DNA of 64,000 nucleotides from Echiichthys vipera (Eukaryota > Chordata > Actinopteri > Perciformes > Trachinidae). The position numbers and the translations under genes were made by a program. Of the stretch, positions 35,903-64,000 are shown piece after piece. Under the pieces are notes generated by a model. That model did not search any database. It was not told the origin of the DNA and saw only the letters and a list, made by a program, of their open reading frames with translations. The DNA lies in NCBI GenBank assembly GCA_963691815.1, contig OY829661.1:26962961-27026960 (forward strand), read 5' to 3'. Within the stretch, counting starts at the first letter, position 1. Each line of letters opens with the position of its first letter.

Positions 35903-36824
35903 GCCTGTTCTTGTCTTGTCTCTGTACTTGTTCTACTAGATCTTAGTGCGGCCTTCGACTCTACTGACCATCGCATCCTGCTACAGAGACTGGAGCATCT
36001 AATTGGCATTAAAGGAACCGCATTAAGCTGGTTTAAGTCGTATTTATCAGATAGATCTCAGTTTGTTTCATCTCATCTTCAGCCTCTTATCCTGGATCAG
36101 GTCGCGGGGGCAGCAGCTTTAGCAGGGGACCCCAAACTTCCCTTTCCCGGGCCACATTAACCAGCTCTAACTGGGGGATCCTGAGGCGTTCCCAGGCCAG
36201 TGTGGAGATCTAATCTCTCCACCTGGTCCTGGGTCTTCCCCGAGGCCTCCTCCCAGCTGGACGTGCCTGGAACACCTCCCTAGGGAGGCGCCCAGGGTTC
36301 ATCCTTACCAGATAATCCTGAACCACCTCAACTGGCTCCTTTCAACGCAAAGGAGCAGCGGCTCTACTCCGAGTTCCTCACGGATGCTGAACTTCTCCCC
36401 CTCTCTCTAAGGGAGACTCCAGACCCCCTCCTGAGGAAACACATTTCAGCCACTTGTACCCGCGACCTTGTTCTTTGGGTCATGACCAGTTTGTACAAGT
36501 TAACGACAAATCCTCCATACACACTGAAGTCAGTCACGGAGTCCCACAGGGTTCTGTCCTTGGACCGCTTCTATTCACCTTATATTTGCTTCCCTTAGTA
36601 AATATCATAAGGTAGCGCTCCATAAACTTTCATTGTTATGCTGATGATACGTTCCTGTCTGTTATAGTGAAGGTTTTCAACGCCACCGTACTCTACGGGG
36701 GAATTGTTGGGTCTCTGTAAATCATAAATAAGTCATAGAGTGTGGTCTTTACCTACTCTGTAAAGTGTCCTGAGATAACTTTTGTTATGATTTGACACTA
36801 TAAATAAAGTTGAATTGAATTGAA
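35903..36824 (+). mobile_element. 5'-truncated L2-type LINE with nested insertion
   Basis: The + strand encodes LDLSAAFDSTDHRILLQRLE then SWFKSYLSDRSQFV (35937-36066), a reverse transcriptase core. After an insertion it continues with DKSSIHTEVSHGVPQGSVLG and FHCYADDT, the catalytic ADD box (36505-36650). It ends with the L2 tail TATAAATAAAGTTGAATTGA. The 5' end is truncated just before LDLSAAFD, as is common for LINE copies. The reading frame is broken only by the insertion and small lesions. Confidence 0.85.
36067..36486 (-). mobile_element. Rex3-like fragment nested in L2
   Basis: An antisense Rex3-like 3' fragment (420 bp) begins TCATCTCATCTTCAGCCTCT. It is flanked by an 8-bp duplication of L2 sequence, CAGTTTGT, at 36059-36066 and 36487-36494. 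An equivalent insertion at the same L2 position lies at 41800-42230. Confidence 0.85.
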
Positions 36825-37305
36825 GTCGGCTTCTCCCCGACCCACGATCACATGAGGAATATGACGTCACTAAGATGGCGGACTCGCAGACAAACTGGGC
36901 CTCGTCGCTGAAATGTGTTATAGAAATAAACTCACCTTTCTGGTTCTCTCTTTCCCCCTTTTTTGCCCCTTTTTTCACAACTTAAAACTAAGGAACAGAT
37001 CTACTCCAGCGCACAGGAAAACAGAAATAAATTGGCAATACATCACAATAAAAGATGGAAATGAAACAACAACATACTGAACTCTCTAACCCATATTCTC
37101 TGTGTGCTTCACTGCTGGTTCTGTAAACAGGCCTCTGCTGCCATCTTGTGTACAACGAGGTGAAGTAACGACCAATGAGATCACAGTTCTTCTCTATTCT
37201 GTAACAAAACAATCATTTTACACAACATATATGCAGTATATATATATATATGCACATTAGGGGTGCAACAAGCCCATGGTTTGGTTTGTATTGCGTCTTT
37301 TGCTA
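36825..37305. other. Unique spacer
   Basis: A short (TA)n lies near 37236-37250. Nothing else is recognised. Confidence 0.5.
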
Positions 37306-37605
37306 AATGGTAAATGGGCTTGTTCTTATAAAGCGCCTTTCTAGTCTTCAGACTACTCAAAGCGCTTTCACAGTGTTTGTCACATTCACCCGTTCACACA
37401 GACATTCACACTGATGGCAGTGGACATCTACAGACCATCTAATCTAACCATTCACACCACATTTACACACCCATGCGCAGCACAGGGAGGAATTCGGGAT
37501 TCAGTGTCTTGCTCGAGGACACTTCGACATGTGGACCGGGGGAAGCGGGGATCGAACCGCCAATCTTTCGAATGGAGGACGACCCACTCTAGCTCTAAGT
37601 CACAG
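37306..37605 (+). repeat. Dispersed fish repeat, copy 1
   Basis: It starts near GCTAAATGGTAAATGGGCTT and contains AAGCGCCTTTCTAGTCTTC, GGCAGTGGACATCTACAGAC and GGGGATCGAACCG. A second copy with the same order lies in a kif2a intron at 51829-52137. Class is unknown; it is possibly a non-autonomous element. Confidence 0.75.
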
Positions 37606-37629
37606 TCGTTTGGGTCACGTTGGGAAAAC

Positions 37630-37656
37630 AATAATAATAATAATAATAATAATAAT
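37630..37656. repeat. (AAT)n microsatellite
   Basis: Nine AAT units directly after the dispersed repeat. Confidence 0.95.
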
Positions 37657-37805
37657 TCCAGATGTAATCCAACTTTTGCAAGAATAACATTCTCTTCCAT
37701 GCAGAGTTTAGAGAATAAATGAATTCATCATTTATTCTTTCAAACGCAGAAGTGTTACTCAGACGATTTAAAACAAATACAAACGCTTGACTTCAGTAAA
37801 AGAAG

Positions 37806-37897
37806 GTTAAAGTTTCTTCTTGTCAGACAAGTTAGTTGTATGGTAAGAAGACATCATTACCATACAACTAACTTGTCTGACAAGAAGAAACTTTAAC
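37806..37897. repeat. Perfect 41-bp inverted repeat, 10-nt loop
   Basis: Arms 37806-37846 and 37857-37897 are exact reverse complements over 41 bp; the loop is GAAGACATCA. The outer arm (GTTAAAGTTTCTTCT then GTCAGACAAGTT) matches the termini of the element at 59712-59972, so this is probably a minimal foldback (MITE) derivative. Confidence 0.95.
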
Positions 37898-38194
37898 TTT
37901 CAAAATGGATAAAGACGACATTCGTAAAACATCGATTCAGTAAAAAAAAGTCTAAATATATTTAAAGGTTAAAGAGGTTAAAAAGAAAAAGTCCATACAT
38001 ACTGTTATTCATGCAAATTAGGCGGTTGGTGGTTAATAACACATGTTTCTGTTGTGCATGATGATTAATATTGTAATATTATAAAGTAGTGTAAAAGGTA
38101 AAGGATTAAATAAGTGTTTGCTTTTTGGACATGTTGAGTTAATATTGTGTTTTGGTCCTTTAGCATTTATTGTATTATTTATTTTACATTACTA

Positions 38195-38595
38195 AGATAA
38201 AAATTATCATCATAAGATAGAAAAGTAACAATTTAAGATAAAAAAACTTACAATTTAAGATAAAAAAGTAACAATATCAGATAAAAAGTAACAATTTAAG
38301 ATAAAAAATTAACAATAGAAGATAAAAAGTTACAATTTAAGATAAAAAATTAACAATTTAAGATAAAAAAAGTCACAATTTAAGATAAAAAATTAACAAT
38401 ATAAGATAACAAATTAACAATATAAGATAAAAAGTAACAATAGAAAATAAAAATCAACAATATAAGAGAGAAAAGTCACAATTTAAGATAAAAAAACTAA
38501 TTAAATAAAATAAAAAGTAACAATATAAGATAAAAAGTAACAATATAAAAAAGAAATTAACAAAATAAAATAGAAATCAACAATATAAGATATGG
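38195..38595. repeat. A-rich about 20-bp minisatellite
   Basis: Degenerate units of ATTTAAGATAAAAAAGTAAC with AATTAAC and ATATAAG variants, about 20 copies. It sits 350-750 bp upstream of the kif2a start codon. Confidence 0.9.
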
Positions 38596-38700
38596 AGTAA
38601 AGTGCAAATCAACAGACCCTAATAACAGTAAACAACAGTTTTATATTTTATATATATTAATTATAATATTTAACACACATGTAACATTTTAAATGAGCAG

Positions 38701-38777
38701 TGGAGTAAACAGCAAAAGTACTGGAGTAAAAGTACTGGAGTTAAAGTACTGGAGTAAAAGTACTGGAGAGTAAAAGT
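38701..38777. repeat. 14-bp repeat (GTAAAAGTACTGGA)
   Basis: Five short imperfect units just upstream of the presumed kif2a promoter. Confidence 0.85.
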
Positions 38778-38819
38778 ACTCTCGTTACTTTCTTCAGCAC
38801 TGAAGATGCGTCTCGCTTC

Positions 38820-38951
38820 TCCACTCGCGCATGCGCAGCGGCTCGCTCTCCTCTCCTGCTGCCTCTCCTGTCACTGACCGTTAGTGACCTCGGTTTCTGC
38901 AGCACACACACTCACACACACACACTCTTACACACACACACGCGCGCGGAC
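38820..38951 (+). promoter_or_regulatory. kif2a: Presumed kif2a promoter and 5' leader, NRF-1-like site
   Basis: GCGCATGCGCAG at 38827-38838 matches the palindromic NRF-1 consensus, a common feature of TATA-less housekeeping promoters. Pyrimidine-rich sequence and a (CA)n run (about 38900-38943) follow up to the start codon. The transcription start is not defined by sequence alone; I place it between the NRF-1 site and the CA run by inference. Confidence 0.6.
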
Positions 38952-62751
<23,800 letters not shown>

Positions 62752-63430
62752 ACACGGAAAATATACGATATCTCGCTGTAAAACTGACTCCAGAGAAGGT
62801 GAAGGCCTGCCGCCGAGGAGGCCAAGAGCTGTGATTTCATGACTTAACTGTCTCCTGTGCGTTTCGGTCCCTCCTCAAACCCTCTTTGCTGTACAGGCCG
62901 CCTCCGCCGCCACCGCTACCCATCATGCATCAGCCGCCCGTCTGTAAAACCAAAGAGCAGACCCGTCTTTCGCTCTTCCATCCTTCCTGTGATAATGTAT
63001 TTACGAGGTTTTCTATGTGTCATAAAGTCACAAGTGCTTCATTTAAAAAAGAAAAAGACAAAAAGGTGGATAATTATTTGTTTTAAATACATTTTTATAG
63101 AGTCAAATCATAGCTTATCCTCACTTTGGCCAATTTTATAGAACAACTTTTTGCCATTTTGTGCAATATTTGGAGGATTTGATCCCTGTCGGCCCCCTTG
63201 TTTCAGCTCAGGGGAGAACAGGTGTGTGTAAAATGAGCCACTGTGTGTTTGTGTTGATACTGTGTGTAAAAATATATGTTTGATTGAGAGAAAGCTTAAA
63301 AAAACTAACCTTGCATTACATTGATTGACCCGATGGGGGCACTATAATCAAAGACAGAAGTGTTCCAGACAACAATTACTGAAACAGTAATTTATCATTT
63401 GCCAAAATAAAGAAACTCTACTTCTTGCTG
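62752..63430 (+). other. kif2a: kif2a 3' untranslated region (presumed)
   Basis: No further coding frame or splice signal follows the stop. An AATAAA at 63406-63411 is the best first poly(A) signal. Further AATAAA hexamers at 63840-63845 and 63962-63967 could define longer forms. The exact cleavage site cannot be set from sequence. Confidence 0.6.
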
Positions 63431-64000
63431 CTGTATTTGTTTGATTTATTCTGTAAAACCTTATTTTTTTAAATTGTGAGACTATGATAGAGGTCTAGAG
63501 ATGTGTGTGTCAGAAATTAAGACAAAAAAAGCAACTAAAAACATGATCAAGGGGTAAAAAATGGCAGAGATTCTGCAAAATTTCAAATAATATACATAGA
63601 GTTTAGGCCAATATCCATCAAGCCATCAGTGAAGTGTCTCTAAAACACACTCACACAAATACCCTTATAATAACAATACTCAATCAACAGAAAACTAACA
63701 ATTTTTCGTTCATTATTCGAAGTAAAATGTTGTTTTCAGACCGTCGAATGTGAAGAAGTCCTGCTTTTCTCTGTTTAATGTTATTTCATATTCATATTAA
63801 ACAGAATATCTTTGTATTGGACTGAAAACATTTCATTTCAATAAATTGGGAAGGACATTATTCCTATTTTCTAATAACTTATAGACTAAATGATTAATCC
63901 ATTAATCTAGATCTATATTTGGTTTACACACGTTCTGTACCTTTCAAAATGTTTTGTAAAAAATAAACAAAGATGGATTTAATTACTAATTTTAAACAAT
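63431..64000. other. AT-rich downstream sequence
   Basis: Nothing recognised apart from the two extra AATAAA hexamers. It may be extended 3' UTR or intergenic. Confidence 0.5.

Overview
The window looks like teleost (probably percomorph) nuclear DNA. It has one intron-rich vertebrate gene whose product is almost collinear with mammalian KIF2A. It also holds fish-type retroelements (L2 with an ATTGA-type tail, an RTE/Rex3-like LINE with a GATGA-type tail, a Penelope-like GIY-YIG remnant), hAT, pogo and Tc1 DNA transposons, and an extreme load of mini- and microsatellites. The species cannot be named from the sequence.

Layout. Bases 1-38,800 form a gene-poor, satellite-rich flank in which I find no convincing intact protein-coding gene. 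In order it holds a 1.1-kb pyrimidine tract; a Tc1 fragment; L2 and Rex3-like pieces; AT-rich arrays (5.4-6.2 and 7.1-8.3 kb); two large arrays of a 31-bp unit (9.0-10.5 and 12.4-14.0 kb) with a 21-bp array between them; a CpG-dense 20-bp array (15.5 kb); a 27-bp array (16.4-17.4 kb); an AT-rich degenerate array (18.4-19.7 kb); three arrays of related 21-bp units (20.9, 22.2 and 24.4 kb); a Penelope-like remnant carrying its own internal tandem repeat (26.2-27.1 kb); a 1.9-kb array of about 30-bp units that each carry a CCAAT box (27.4-29.3 kb); a LINE C-terminal fragment (30.9-31.4 kb); a Myb/SANT-like fragment (33.8 kb); a SINE; and a nested L2/Rex3 composite (35.4-36.8 kb). Islands of unique sequence lie between the arrays.

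Bases 38,952-62,751 (+ strand) encode kif2a, a kinesin-13 microtubule depolymerase. I traced 20 constitutive coding exons plus one alternative exon by joining reading frame and splice sites. All junction phases close, giving 703 residues without and about 733 with the alternative exon. An NRF-1-like site lies about 120 bp upstream of the start codon, and AATAAA signals follow the stop. The introns carry most of the structure worth checking: a GC-AG intron, a TG repeat running right up to an acceptor, a 1.45-kb 30-bp satellite without indels, an L2 copy with three nested insertions, a pogo element with matching termini, a third 31-bp array between 121-bp direct repeats, and a 613-bp segment between perfect 101-bp direct repeats.

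There is no operon-like gene set and no sign of a new multi-gene system. The most interesting material is structural: satellite families reappearing at distant sites, a nested LINE composite present twice with the same internal insertion site, and unusual direct-repeat-flanked segments. Family names for repeats come from remembered hallmarks, not a library search.
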